This document shows positions 16,007 through 24,519 of a stretch of DNA of 64,000 nt, piece after piece. A program made the translations under genes and the position numbers. The DNA is from Lachnocurva sp045579705 (GTDB lineage Bacteria; Bacillota; Clostridia; Lachnospirales; Lachnospiraceae): NCBI GenBank assembly GCA_045579705.1, contig JAZNMP010000032.1, forward strand, positions 40,424 to 104,423. The letters are read 5' to 3'. The notes under the pieces were generated by a model. That model was not told the DNA's origin, made no database searches, and saw only the letters and a program-made list of their open reading frames with translations. Position 1 is the stretch's first letter. Every line of letters begins with the position of its first letter.

Positions 16007-16534
16007 ATGGGAGCTTTTGATAAGATTCTAAGTATTATGCATCTAGGTGATGAAGAGTTTGATGACTTCGATGATGAAGAATTCGAAGATGAGGAAGAAG
16101 AACGTCCTTCTCTTTTTTCACGTAAAGCAAAAGATACAGTAGTAGACGAAGAGGAAACTACGAAGTCCGGAAATGAACGTCGTAACTTTATTTCAAATAC
16201 AAAGATAACACCACTTCGTTCTAAGAAATCCGGAGGTAATAATCAGTCTATGGAAGTATGTGTATTTAAGCCATCTTCATTCGAAGATGCCAGAGAAATC
16301 GGAGAAACATTATTAGCAGGACAGACAGTAATCCTTAACATGGAAGGTGTAGATGTAGCACTCGCACAGAGAATCGTTGACTTCTCATCAGGTGCTTGCT
16401 TCGCACTTGAAGGAAACCTTCAGAAGGTATCAAACTTCATGTTCGTTATTACACCTCATAATGTTGCTATTTCTGGAGATCTTCAGGAATTAGTAAACAA
16501 CTTTGATTTTAGCGGTATTCAGACAGGATTCTAA
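16007..16534 (+). CDS. sepF: Cell division protein SepF
   Basis: SepF anchors FtsZ to the membrane and organises the septum in Gram-positive bacteria. The short amphipathic N-terminus (GAFDKILSIMHLG) is followed by an acidic linker of Asp and Glu (about residues 18-35). The compact C-terminal DUF552 domain begins near CVFKPSSFEDAREIGE and includes VDFSSGACFALEG. The start at 16007 follows GTGGAGA. A TTG five codons upstream is less likely. The protein is 175 residues long. It lies between yggS and aroB, and its stop overlaps the aroB ribosome binding region. Confidence 0.94.
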   Translation: MGAFDKILSIMHLGDEEFDDFDDEEFEDEEEERPSLFSRKAKDTVVDEEETTKSGNERRNFISNTKITPLRSKKSGGNNQSMEVCVFKPSSFEDAREIGETLLAGQTVILNMEGVDVALAQRIVDFSSGACFALEGNLQKVSNFMFVITPHNVAISGDLQELVNNFDFSGIQTGF

Positions 16535-16535
16535 T

Positions 16536-17612
16536 ATGAGAGAATTTCAAAGTGTTGATTTGCCATTAGGATCATACACATATTATTTGAGAGAGTCATT
16601 TTCTGATTTGAAGATGATTCTCTCTTCTTTGAATCTGTCTAATCGTAAATTCTGCGTAGTTACGGATTCAAATGTTAATGATTTATATATCGTATCTTTG
16701 AAGCGAAACCTGTATCCGGAGTTTCAATTTGAGACTTTCGTCATGCCTGCAGGTGAGTCCTCAAAGAATCTAGAAACCGTACAAAAATTGTACGGCTTTT
16801 TAATTGAACGGGACTTTAATCGTGATGATATTCTACTCGCACTAGGCGGTGGAGTAGTAGGAGATTTAACTGGATTTGTAGCCGCAACATATATGCGAGG
16901 CATGAATTACATTCAGCTTCCAACTACACTATTAGCCGCTATAGACAGTTCTATCGGTGGAAAGACCGCAGTCGACTTTAATGGATATAAAAACATAGTG
17001 GGAGCTTTTTACAATCCGCTATTTATATATCACAATGTTTCGACGTTACGTACACTAGATGAAATCGAGTATAACTCAGGCCTGGCAGAGGTTCTGAAGA
17101 TTGCTATGATTCTCGATAAATCATTCTACGTATATATGCACGATAATTCCGAGGCGATTCGTTCAACTGATAATCGCTATACTTTCGAAATGGTACGTCG
17201 AAGCGTATTTTTAAAGGATTATATCGTGAAAAAAGATCCCCACGATCAGGGTATCCGAGGTGTCTTAAACTTCGGGCACACGATAGGACACGCTATCGAA
17301 GGCTTGTGCAATTACAAATATCCGCATGGAAACTGCGTTGCACGAGGTATGAAATATGCGATATTAATTTCGAAAAATATGGGTTTTCTATCAGAATCCA
17401 ACACGACATATTTATTGGATTTGCTGGAGCTCTATAATTACGAGACTCACATTCCTCCAAATATTACACATGAAGAAATTATGGAGGCTATAAAGAAGGA
17501 CAAAAAACAGGGTACTAGTGGACTTAAGTTTATATTATTAGATGATATTGGACATGCTTTTATATACCCAAATATGGAAGCAGAAGAAATCATACGAGGC
17601 TTAGAATCATGA
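16536..17612 (+). CDS. aroB: 3-dehydroquinate synthase AroB
   Basis: AroB carries out the second step of the shikimate pathway, cyclising DAHP to 3-dehydroquinate with NAD and a metal ion. Visible family motifs are GGGVVGDLTGFVAATYMRG, LPTTLLAAIDSSIGGKT, and the metal-binding stretch FGHTIGHAIE. At 358 residues from the ATG at 16536 the length is standard. Eleven extra upstream codons are possible but would lie in the sepF end and precede AGGA. Other aro genes are not in the window. The end overlaps lspA by four bases (ATGA). Confidence 0.95.
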   Translation: MREFQSVDLPLGSYTYYLRESFSDLKMILSSLNLSNRKFCVVTDSNVNDLYIVSLKRNLYPEFQFETFVMPAGESSKNLETVQKLYGFLIERDFNRDDILLALGGGVVGDLTGFVAATYMRGMNYIQLPTTLLAAIDSSIGGKTAVDFNGYKNIVGAFYNPLFIYHNVSTLRTLDEIEYNSGLAEVLKIAMILDKSFYVYMHDNSEAIRSTDNRYTFEMVRRSVFLKDYIVKKDPHDQGIRGVLNFGHTIGHAIEGLCNYKYPHGNCVARGMKYAILISKNMGFLSESNTTYLLDLLELYNYETHIPPNITHEEIMEAIKKDKKQGTSGLKFILLDDIGHAFIYPNMEAEEIIRGLES

Positions 17613-18148
17613 CAAAAAAACTAACAGACGAAGAAATCTTTAAATCAAAAAAGATACTCTTTCTATCTATTTTTGAAATAGTTTTATTGATATTTTTAGA
17701 TCAGTATTCAAAACTAATTGCAACTAACTATTTTAAAGGTAAAGACGCGTTATCTTTGATAAACAATGTATTACAGCTTACATATGTAAAAAATACAGGT
17801 GCGGCGTTCAGTTTTATGGGAACACACGCTGGAGTATTTAGAATCATTATGGGTGTGATTACACCTGTATTTATGGGAATTCTGATCTATCTAATGGTCA
17901 AAATTCCAAAGAATGCGAAGAACGCGCCATTATATGTAATCTTGCTCTTTGTATTCAGTGGAGCAGTAGGGAATTACATCGATAGAATGGTACATGGATA
18001 TGTTGTAGATTTTATCTACTTTTCTCTTATAGATTTTCCGGTCTTTAATGTGGCAGACATATATATTACGGTAGCTTTTTTCGTACTGATACTATTAATT
18101 CTGTTTTACTATAAAGATGAGGATTTTGCATGGCTACATATGAAGTAA
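17609..18148 (+). CDS. lspA: Lipoprotein signal peptidase LspA
   Basis: LspA is the aspartic membrane protease that removes signal peptides from diacylglyceryl-prolipoproteins, such as the two lipoproteins encoded at 12.3 and 23.4 kb. The 179-residue protein has about four membrane segments and the conserved blocks LDQYSK, VKNTGAAFSF, GNYIDRMVHGYVVDF and FNVADIYI. The last two supply the catalytic Asp pair. The start overlaps the aroB stop, and the end overlaps rluD by 19 bases, a common lspA-rluD arrangement. Confidence 0.96.
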   Translation: MTKKLTDEEIFKSKKILFLSIFEIVLLIFLDQYSKLIATNYFKGKDALSLINNVLQLTYVKNTGAAFSFMGTHAGVFRIIMGVITPVFMGILIYLMVKIPKNAKNAPLYVILLFVFSGAVGNYIDRMVHGYVVDFIYFSLIDFPVFNVADIYITVAFFVLILLILFYYKDEDFAWLHMK

Positions 18149-19038
18149 GAGAAGATGAGGCTTGCCTGAGAGTGGATGCTTATCTGGCTAATCTTGATGA
18201 AACGCATTCTCGAAGCTTCTATAGCAAGCTTATAAAGGAAGGGCAACTGTCCGTAAACTCAAAAGTTGTAACCAAACCAAGCTTCGTACTTAACGAAGGA
18301 GATGTAATCAAAATCGATATTCCAGAACCGAAACCGCTCGAAGTTCTAGCAGAAGACATTCCTCTGGATATTCTGTATGAAGATGATGACGTAATCATCG
18401 TAAATAAGCCCAAAGGGATGGTAGTACACCCTGCTGATGGCCACGCAAACGGGACTTTGGTAAACGCTTTGCTGTTTCACTGTCGAGACTCGCTGAGCGG
18501 AATAAACGGTATCTTACGTCCAGGAATCGTACATCGAATCGATATGAATACGACTGGTTCTCTTATCGTCTGCAAGAATGACTTAGCGCACAATAAGATA
18601 GCCGAACAGATTAAAGTTCATTCTATAAATCGTAGGTATTTAGGTATAGTACACGGAAATCTTAAGGATGATTCCGGAACTATAGATGCGCCGATAGCCA
18701 GAAGCAAAACTGACAGGAAAAAGATGGCTATAGTTGAAGGCGGCAAGGAAGCGATAACGCATTATCGTGTTTTAGAGAGATTAAACGGTTATACTTTTTG
18801 CGAGTTTAAGCTGGAAACCGGTAGAACTCATCAGATTAGAGTTCATATGGCGTCTCTTCATCATCCTTTACTCGGAGATGAAGTCTACGGCCCAAAGAAG
18901 TGCCCTATTAAGGGATTAGAGGGACAAACACTTCACGCATGGAAGATTGGCTTCGTCCATCCAACAACAGGAGAATACATGGAATTTGAAGCTCCTATAC
19001 CGGATTATTTCCAGAAATTATTAAACAAGTTGAAATAA
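18130..19038 (+). CDS. rluD: RluA-family pseudouridine synthase (RluD type)
   Basis: This enzyme isomerises specific uridines in 23S rRNA. An N-terminal S4 RNA-binding domain (about residues 12-75) precedes the catalytic domain. The catalytic Asp lies in HRIDMNTTG, followed by GRTHQIRVHMASLHHPLLGD, a hallmark of the RluA class. The length of 302 residues and position after lspA are typical for RluD/YlyB. Exact target positions cannot be read from sequence. A second RluA-type enzyme is encoded at 32.6-33.5 kb. Confidence 0.93.
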   Translation: MATYEVREDEACLRVDAYLANLDETHSRSFYSKLIKEGQLSVNSKVVTKPSFVLNEGDVIKIDIPEPKPLEVLAEDIPLDILYEDDDVIIVNKPKGMVVHPADGHANGTLVNALLFHCRDSLSGINGILRPGIVHRIDMNTTGSLIVCKNDLAHNKIAEQIKVHSINRRYLGIVHGNLKDDSGTIDAPIARSKTDRKKMAIVEGGKEAITHYRVLERLNGYTFCEFKLETGRTHQIRVHMASLHHPLLGDEVYGPKKCPIKGLEGQTLHAWKIGFVHPTTGEYMEFEAPIPDYFQKLLNKLK

Positions 19039-19100
19039 TACCGTATATCTATTAATGTTAATTTAACTCAATATTTGATGTGAACTAAGGAGGATTAAAA

Positions 19101-19655
19101 ATGGTAGCAGGCATTATTTGTTTAGCGCTCGTAGTGCTAATCATACTTTGGGGAATCGCAACTTACAACTCGCTTATCAGACTTCGCACTCAGGTAGAAG
19201 AGGGATTCTCTACTATGGATGTTTATCTGAAGAAGAGATTCGACCTGATTCCAAATCTCGTGGCAACAGTAAAGGGATATGCTGCACACGAGGCTGAAAC
19301 ATTGGAAAAAGTTATTGCAGCACGTAATTCTGCCTATGCATCTGGAAATCAGGAAGATATCGCGAATTCAGAGGGACAGCTTACATCTACATTGAAATCT
19401 CTTTTTGCGGTAGCTGAAAACTATCCAAACTTAAAAGCTGATACACAGTTCATTAATCTACAAGATCAGCTGAGCCGTCTCGAAGATGATATTGCTAATT
19501 CTAGAAAATATTACAACGGAACTGTAAAGATCTTTAATACAAAGATTCAGCTCTTCCCAACAAATATCATCGCTGGAATGGGACATTTTACTAAATTCGC
19601 ATTCTATGAAGTTAAAGATGAAGCAGAGAGAGAAAACGTAAAGGTGGAATTCTAA
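19101..19655 (+). CDS. lemA: LemA family protein
   Basis: A 184-residue LemA-family protein with one N-terminal membrane helix (residues 3-22) and a cytoplasmic-type four-helix bundle. The family signature YLKKRFDLIPNLVATVKGYA and the ending FNTKIQLFPTNIIAG are clear. Function is unresolved; in other bacteria LemA has been linked to membrane stress and peptide presentation. AAGGAGG lies eight bases upstream of the ATG. It pairs with the DUF2207 gene four bases downstream, a frequent combination. Confidence 0.93.
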   Translation: MVAGIICLALVVLIILWGIATYNSLIRLRTQVEEGFSTMDVYLKKRFDLIPNLVATVKGYAAHEAETLEKVIAARNSAYASGNQEDIANSEGQLTSTLKSLFAVAENYPNLKADTQFINLQDQLSRLEDDIANSRKYYNGTVKIFNTKIQLFPTNIIAGMGHFTKFAFYEVKDEAERENVKVEF

Positions 19656-19658
19656 TAT

Positions 19659-21689
19659 ATGAAGAACAAAATATTACATATTCTGTCTTTAATACTAGTT
19701 CTCTTACTGACTATAACAACTCCTGTTTCTGTATTTGCAACAGAAGAGAGCGCTGAACCTACTGAGCCACATGAATATACTCAGGAAGAAATCGACGAAA
19801 TGCGTCGTGCTCTCGATGAGCATTATGACCACGAAAAATACGAAAGACAGAAATCAGATTATTATATAAAGGATTTGAACGTGGACATTACCGTCAACGA
19901 AGATAATACTTTTAAAATCAAAGAAACTTATGTATATGATTTCGTATTACCTCATCATGGACCGACACGAAAGTTTATAATGAATCATCAGCGAATTTAT
20001 AATTTGCAGGATCATGATTTACTCGATGGCAAAGAAGTAATAGTTCATAACGCCAATATAAAGGCAAAAGTATCAAATTTGAAAGTTACATCAAATGATG
20101 CTAATGCTAATATTGCAAAAACCGTATCAGCGTCATATAACAATCAATCTACCAAGACTGTAAATATCGGTTCAAAAAGCAAAACCTATACTGGCGAACA
20201 CACCTATGTTTTTTCATATGATTACAAGATTTATACAAAAGATCCTCTGGAAAATGCAGATGAACTATACTTCAATATCATCGGTACAGAGAATGAATGC
20301 CCAGTAGATCATGCTAGTTGGACTATCAGAATGCCAAAAGATTTTGATTCCAGCAAACTCGGATTTAGTACCGGATCTGCATATAGTCATGGATTTGATC
20401 CATTATTCTTAAAATACAAGGTAAAAGGAAGAGTAATAACAGGAGAGTACACAAAGCCACTTCTCAGCGGCGAAGGAGTTACCGTTAGAGGTCTTCTCCC
20501 TGAAGGATACTTTACTTTCAAAGATTACACACCTCGCGCACGTATTCTTTTAAGTATAATACTCGGAATATTATTAATTCTATCTTTGCCTTGGCAGAAA
20601 CTGGTAAATGGAAGTGTAGTAGAAGTAGTGAATTTTTACCCACCAAAAGATATGTCACCGGTTGCAGTAGAAACTGTATACAAGGGATATATGCCATCAA
20701 AGATTACTGCTATGATTCCATACCTGGCTAACAAAGGATGCTTTAAGATCATAGAAGGAAAAAACAAGGATTTTGCATTTGATAAACTAGAAAGAGACAA
20801 CACAGATCTCGATTATGCTGGAGAAACTTTCGTCAATGGTCTGTTTAAAAATAAAGATCACGTTACGAAGTCTAATCTAACTAATAGATTCTATAAAACT
20901 ATTGAAAAGATTAAGACTCACTACAATGATGAAGCTAAAAAGATGTACACTCCATCTTCAAAGAAACTTTCCTGGATTGGTGTAGCGATAGCTGTTATAG
21001 CAGCCTATTTCAGTATATTTATTATCGAAAGAGATGTACTGCATAATCCTGATACATTTGTTTCAATAATCGGTTTTATCGCCGCAGTAGAAGTATTTAT
21101 AATGGCTATACTTAACCGTTATAAATTTGGAGGTAGAATATTTTTAAATATAATATTTATAATATTCTTCCCGTTAATGCTGTTACCGGTATGTATCGAT
21201 GAACTTGATCTTTCATTAGAAGGATTCATATATATGATGATAGTGTTCATCATATGTAGCATCTTTACGATTACACTTGCTGATAAGCAGATACGTACAC
21301 CAGAGAATCAGAAGCTTCTCGGAGAGGTTCTAGGTTTTAGAAACTTCATTAAAACAGCTGATTTAGATAGATTAAAGGCACTTAGTGAAGAGAACCCTAA
21401 GTATTTCTATGATATTTTGGGATTTGCATACGTATTCGGTTTAGAGCGCAAATGGATATCAAAATTTGATTCATTACAGGAATATGTAGCTGATCCTGAT
21501 TGGTATTATGGTGGTAGACTTACAGATTACTATATATGGTCTAGCTTTAATTCCTCTATGAGAAATACATACTCTAATATGCAGTCTTCACCATCATCAT
21601 CTTCAAGCGGTGGTTCTTCTGGTGGCGGATACTCTGGTGGAGGTTTCTCCGGTGGTGGTTCCGGCGGTGGTGGCGCAGGAGCTTGGTAA
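19659..21689 (+). CDS. DUF2207 domain membrane protein
   Basis: A 676-residue predicted membrane protein of the DUF2207 family. A signal peptide (about residues 1-28, ending near VSVFATEE) is followed by an extracytoplasmic beta-rich domain. A membrane segment near residue 295 (LLSIILGILLILSLPW) precedes a cytoplasmic region, and two or three more membrane segments follow around 440-540. The C-terminus is a Gly/Ser tail (SGGGYSGGGFSGGG) ending in AGAW, typical of this family. Biochemical function is unknown. The tight pairing with lemA suggests one membrane system. Confidence 0.9.
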   Translation: MKNKILHILSLILVLLLTITTPVSVFATEESAEPTEPHEYTQEEIDEMRRALDEHYDHEKYERQKSDYYIKDLNVDITVNEDNTFKIKETYVYDFVLPHHGPTRKFIMNHQRIYNLQDHDLLDGKEVIVHNANIKAKVSNLKVTSNDANANIAKTVSASYNNQSTKTVNIGSKSKTYTGEHTYVFSYDYKIYTKDPLENADELYFNIIGTENECPVDHASWTIRMPKDFDSSKLGFSTGSAYSHGFDPLFLKYKVKGRVITGEYTKPLLSGEGVTVRGLLPEGYFTFKDYTPRARILLSIILGILLILSLPWQKLVNGSVVEVVNFYPPKDMSPVAVETVYKGYMPSKITAMIPYLANKGCFKIIEGKNKDFAFDKLERDNTDLDYAGETFVNGLFKNKDHVTKSNLTNRFYKTIEKIKTHYNDEAKKMYTPSSKKLSWIGVAIAVIAAYFSIFIIERDVLHNPDTFVSIIGFIAAVEVFIMAILNRYKFGGRIFLNIIFIIFFPLMLLPVCIDELDLSLEGFIYMMIVFIICSIFTITLADKQIRTPENQKLLGEVLGFRNFIKTADLDRLKALSEENPKYFYDILGFAYVFGLERKWISKFDSLQEYVADPDWYYGGRLTDYYIWSSFNSSMRNTYSNMQSSPSSSSSGGSSGGGYSGGGFSGGGSGGGGAGAW

Positions 21690-21732
21690 ACATTATGCTT
21701 GATAGATTAAAGAATTAAAGAGGGATTTTGTT

Positions 21733-21993
21733 ATGGATTATCACATTATAATTTCACCAGATGAAAGAGAACAAATCGAAGAAGCTGGCTTCAATTACAA
21801 TCAGCTACAGCTCGCTCTAATCGTTATGAAGGATTGCTCTAATAGCGCCTATGAAGCTGCCAGAAACAAAATGCTGACCCGTCAGGCTACACGTGAAGAT
21901 CGAGAATTGATTAGAAAATATACTGAAGCCCAGAAGATTCTAGATCCGTATTTAAAATGGATCAAAGAAGGCGGACTAGATAATAATTTCTAG
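21733..21993 (+). CDS. Small conserved-looking protein of unknown function, paralogue of 56550-56795
   Basis: An 86-residue soluble acidic protein, not recognised as a named family. The N-terminus REQIEEAGFNYNQLQLAL and the C-terminus LDPYLKWIKEGGLDN match the ends of the 81-residue protein at 56550-56795 (VQIENAGFDLDALYLAF and YLRPFVQWLRDGNLE). The middle, with a run of Arg, Lys and Glu, differs. No membrane, metal-binding or catalytic motif is visible. AGAGGG precedes the ATG. It is probably the last gene of the lemA transcript, since a strong terminator follows. Confidence 0.75.
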   Translation: MDYHIIISPDEREQIEEAGFNYNQLQLALIVMKDCSNSAYEAARNKMLTRQATREDRELIRKYTEAQKILDPYLKWIKEGGLDNNF

Positions 21994-22028
21994 ATCATAA
22001 ATCAAATAAAAAATAATGAATCAATATT

Positions 22029-22076
22029 AATCCCCATCATGTAAACGAGATAATCGTCAAGTGATGGGGATTTTTA
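22029..22076 (+). terminator. Rho-independent terminator after the small protein gene
   Basis: AATCCCCATCA (22029-22039) pairs with TGATGGGGATT (22062-22072), followed by a T run. The 22-base loop contains a smaller ACGA/TCGT hairpin. It isolates the plus-strand operon from the recombinase region. Confidence 0.9.
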
Positions 22077-22118
22077 TGTGAGTTACGGGCGTGGCAGTAG
22101 CGTAATAACCGAAATGTA

Positions 22119-22150
22119 TTTATCGGAAAAATATCTGTTTTTCCGATAAA
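22119..22150. repeat. Perfect 13-bp inverted repeat with 6-bp centre upstream of the recombinase gene
   Basis: TTTATCGGAAAAA (22119-22131) and TTTTTCCGATAAA (22138-22150) are perfect inverted copies around TATCTG. The two-arm, six-base-centre geometry is that of a tyrosine-recombinase core site. Equally, the right arm covers the -35 region of the extended -10 promoter at 22156-22164, as an operator would. A third, partial copy TTTATCGCAAGTT lies at 22188-22200. No T run follows, so it is not a typical terminator. Confidence 0.8.
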
Positions 22151-22155
22151 GAGTG

Positions 22156-22164
22156 TGCTATAAT
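22156..22164 (+). promoter_or_regulatory. Extended -10 promoter of the tyrosine recombinase gene
   Basis: TGCTATAAT is an extended -10 element (TG-N-TATAAT). No good -35 is present at the normal distance; that place is taken by the right arm of the inverted repeat. The start codon lies 87 bases downstream. Confidence 0.55.
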
Positions 22165-22250
22165 ATGTATATACCACCAATACTTCATTTATCGCAAGTT
22201 TTAGGCATTATCCCCTATTATTAATGTTTTATATTTCTAGGAGAAATCGT

Positions 22251-23312
22251 ATGGGAAAAGATTCGGAATTTTATAAATCAAAAAAAGTAGATCAAACTCT
22301 TCGACTTAGAGAACTGATTTCTCAGCTGCCACAGCCTGCTGTAGATTTCATTTATTCTAAAGAAGTTACAACTCAAGTCTCTACCAGGATTCAATATGCT
22401 TATGACTTACTTACCTATTTTCGCTTTTTACAGAGTAACAACCCTATAATTGCACGTAAAGATATCAAAAAAATCAATACAGATGACTTATCCCGCGTTC
22501 GTTCTGAGGATCTCATGGAATATCAAAGATTTCTCGAATTAAATATCGACGAAAACGATCCTCACGAAAATGGCAAACGCGCAATCGCTCGTAAGATGTC
22601 TCCTTTACGTGGAATGTATAAATATTTGCTAACTCATAAGCAGATTTCTGAAGATCCAACTGCTTTAGTCGAATTACCTAGACTGAAAAAAGATAAAAAC
22701 ATCGTACGTATGAATTCTTATGAAGTAAGAAATATATTGGATGCAATCAAAAATGGCAATGATCAGATGACTGAACGCCAAAAGAAATTTGCTGAAAAAA
22801 CTAGATTCAGAGATTTGGCAATTCTAACTCTAATGTTAAATACAGGCATTCGAGTTTCTGAATGTAACGGCTTAGATATCGCAGATATAAATCTGAAGGA
22901 CGATTCTTTTGTCATAGTACGTAAAGGTGGCGCCCAGGATGTACTTTATTTTGGCTCCTATGTGCACGAAGCTATAAATGATTACCTTCAGCTAGAAAGA
23001 AAGCATATTTCGGCACGTGAAGGCCATGAAAAGGCATTGTTCCTGTCTCTACAAGGCAAACGAATGAGTGTCGATGCAATCGAGAATCTGGTAAAGAAAT
23101 ATGCCAAAATAGCCGTCCCAAACAAAAAGATTACACCTCATAAGCTTAGATCAACCTATGGAACAGCTCTGTATCGCGAAACAGGTGATATTCGACTGGT
23201 TGCCGATGTATTAGGCCACGAAAACATAAATACAACCATCGATTACTATGCAGCTATCGAAGATGAACACAAACGTCAGGCTCGAAATGCTGTTGATTTC
23301 AATCGAGATTAA
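22251..23312 (+). CDS. Tyrosine-type site-specific recombinase
   Basis: A 353-residue tyrosine recombinase that cuts and rejoins DNA through a 3-phosphotyrosyl link. An N-terminal SAM-like core-binding domain (about residues 35-150) is followed by the catalytic domain. All active-site residues are present: Arg201 in TGIRVSE, Lys225 in VRKGG, His297 and Arg300 in HKLRSTYG, His323 in LGHENINTT, and the nucleophile Tyr332. The size is larger than XerC/XerD (about 300), with a longer N-terminus. No excisionase, phage or transposon genes lie nearby, so a resident Xer-like or DNA-inverting role is more likely than integration. The ATG at 22251 has AGGAG seven bases upstream. It faces the lipoprotein gene. 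Confidence 0.92.
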   Translation: MGKDSEFYKSKKVDQTLRLRELISQLPQPAVDFIYSKEVTTQVSTRIQYAYDLLTYFRFLQSNNPIIARKDIKKINTDDLSRVRSEDLMEYQRFLELNIDENDPHENGKRAIARKMSPLRGMYKYLLTHKQISEDPTALVELPRLKKDKNIVRMNSYEVRNILDAIKNGNDQMTERQKKFAEKTRFRDLAILTLMLNTGIRVSECNGLDIADINLKDDSFVIVRKGGAQDVLYFGSYVHEAINDYLQLERKHISAREGHEKALFLSLQGKRMSVDAIENLVKKYAKIAVPNKKITPHKLRSTYGTALYRETGDIRLVADVLGHENINTTIDYYAAIEDEHKRQARNAVDFNRD

Positions 23313-23313
23313 A

Positions 23314-23367
23314 ATAAGCGCTAGATTTGAATTACTTTTCTTTCAGTAATACAATTCTAGCGCTTAT
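23314..23367. terminator. Bidirectional terminator between convergent genes
   Basis: ATAAGCGCTAGA (23314-23325) pairs perfectly with TCTAGCGCTTAT (23356-23367). The loop contains a second stem, ATTACT with AGTAAT. A/T-rich flanks on both sides would serve both the recombinase and the convergent lipoprotein gene. Confidence 0.8.
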
Positions 23368-23389
23368 ATTTATATTAATATCAAATGAA

Positions 23390-24517
23390 TTAATTCTGTT
23401 CTGCTTCAGAAATAGGATCACTAAACCTGTTTGATGCTAAGTTTGAATAACTTACATAATATAATTGAATTCCAGTTATATCCTTTATTACATTAAAATC
23501 CAGCATAGGCTTATTGCGGTTTGTAGAAAAAACTTTCTCATCATCTTTATAATAATAGAAAGTTTCAGAATCCCATTCATCATAATGATCTACATATTCT
23601 AATGAAAATTCATATCTATGACCATCTCTACCATTTAAAGTAAAATGATTCATATCTCCTTCAGGATTCATCCCTTCTTCTGTAGCAATCTTAAATAAAG
23701 CTCCATAAGCTATTTCGCTGGTAGATGAAGTGAAATCAGTATAAAACTCTCTCTTATTTGTATCCGGATTAATCTTGTATACAATACGTGTGGAATCTAA
23801 CTTAAGAACCTGTTTAATCAGGTCTTTATCTGCGTTCTCTAACAAACCTGGAAGCTGATATTCCATCCCAACACCTACATAATACTTTGCTAAAGAATTA
23901 TAGAATGAATCACCTTTAAAATCATTAATATCATAGCCCGTAGATAAAGAATAACGAGATTTAAATATATCCTTATCATCCTTAATTAACAGTTTAGTGA
24001 TTTCATCGTCCCAATATGAATGAACATTAATAGTGAAATTAGGATTGGTGTTATTAAGCTCTTTAAAGTATGTATAAAGAGAATCACATCTCTCCTTCAA
24101 TCCACTATAATCATTAAAACCAAACTGTAAATACGCATAAATATGATCCGAATCAGATTCATCTATAAATTTAATGTTTGAATCCTTATTAGAAATGGAT
24201 GGATAATAATGCTTTAAATAAGCAAAATCATAATCATCTTTTAAAGAATTGACGACAGATTCCAGTCCCCATGTTCTGTCGTCAAAAACATGAAAACTAA
24301 TGTCATGGTCTAAATCCTTAACATCCCAAATCCTGTCCTTATATTCAGTATCAGATGAATCCTCTCTAGATGTTTTAGATACAATAATATGTTTTAATCC
24401 AATTTTCTCTTTGACATATTTAGAAACTTCGGATTTATTATATTCGTGAACACAACCGCTAAATATCACAGAGCAAAAGACTAAGCAAAATGATAATAAT
24501 AAAATTCTCTTCTTCAT
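23390..24517 (-). CDS. Putative lipoprotein of unknown function
   Basis: A 375-residue protein with a signal peptide ending in lipobox IFSGC (Cys22), so it should be lipid-anchored on the outer face of the membrane. The mature part is rich in Asp, Tyr, Ser and Lys. It shows a mixed alpha/beta pattern with no catalytic signature I recognise. Base composition is AT-richer than the neighbours, which may mark accessory DNA. It is followed by the bidirectional terminator and lies three bases downstream of the acyltransferase gene, so the two are probably co-transcribed. Confidence 0.75.
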   Translation of the reverse strand: MKKRILLLSFCLVFCSVIFSGCVHEYNKSEVSKYVKEKIGLKHIIVSKTSREDSSDTEYKDRIWDVKDLDHDISFHVFDDRTWGLESVVNSLKDDYDFAYLKHYYPSISNKDSNIKFIDESDSDHIYAYLQFGFNDYSGLKERCDSLYTYFKELNNTNPNFTINVHSYWDDEITKLLIKDDKDIFKSRYSLSTGYDINDFKGDSFYNSLAKYYVGVGMEYQLPGLLENADKDLIKQVLKLDSTRIVYKINPDTNKREFYTDFTSSTSEIAYGALFKIATEEGMNPEGDMNHFTLNGRDGHRYEFSLEYVDHYDEWDSETFYYYKDDEKVFSTNRNKPMLDFNVIKDITGIQLYYVSYSNLASNRFSDPISEAEQN

Positions 24518-24519
24518 AA

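Noticed and set aside
22119..22150. Rho-independent terminator reading of the inverted repeat
   Set aside because: The stem is strong, but no T run follows on either strand, and a good terminator is already present at 22029-22076.
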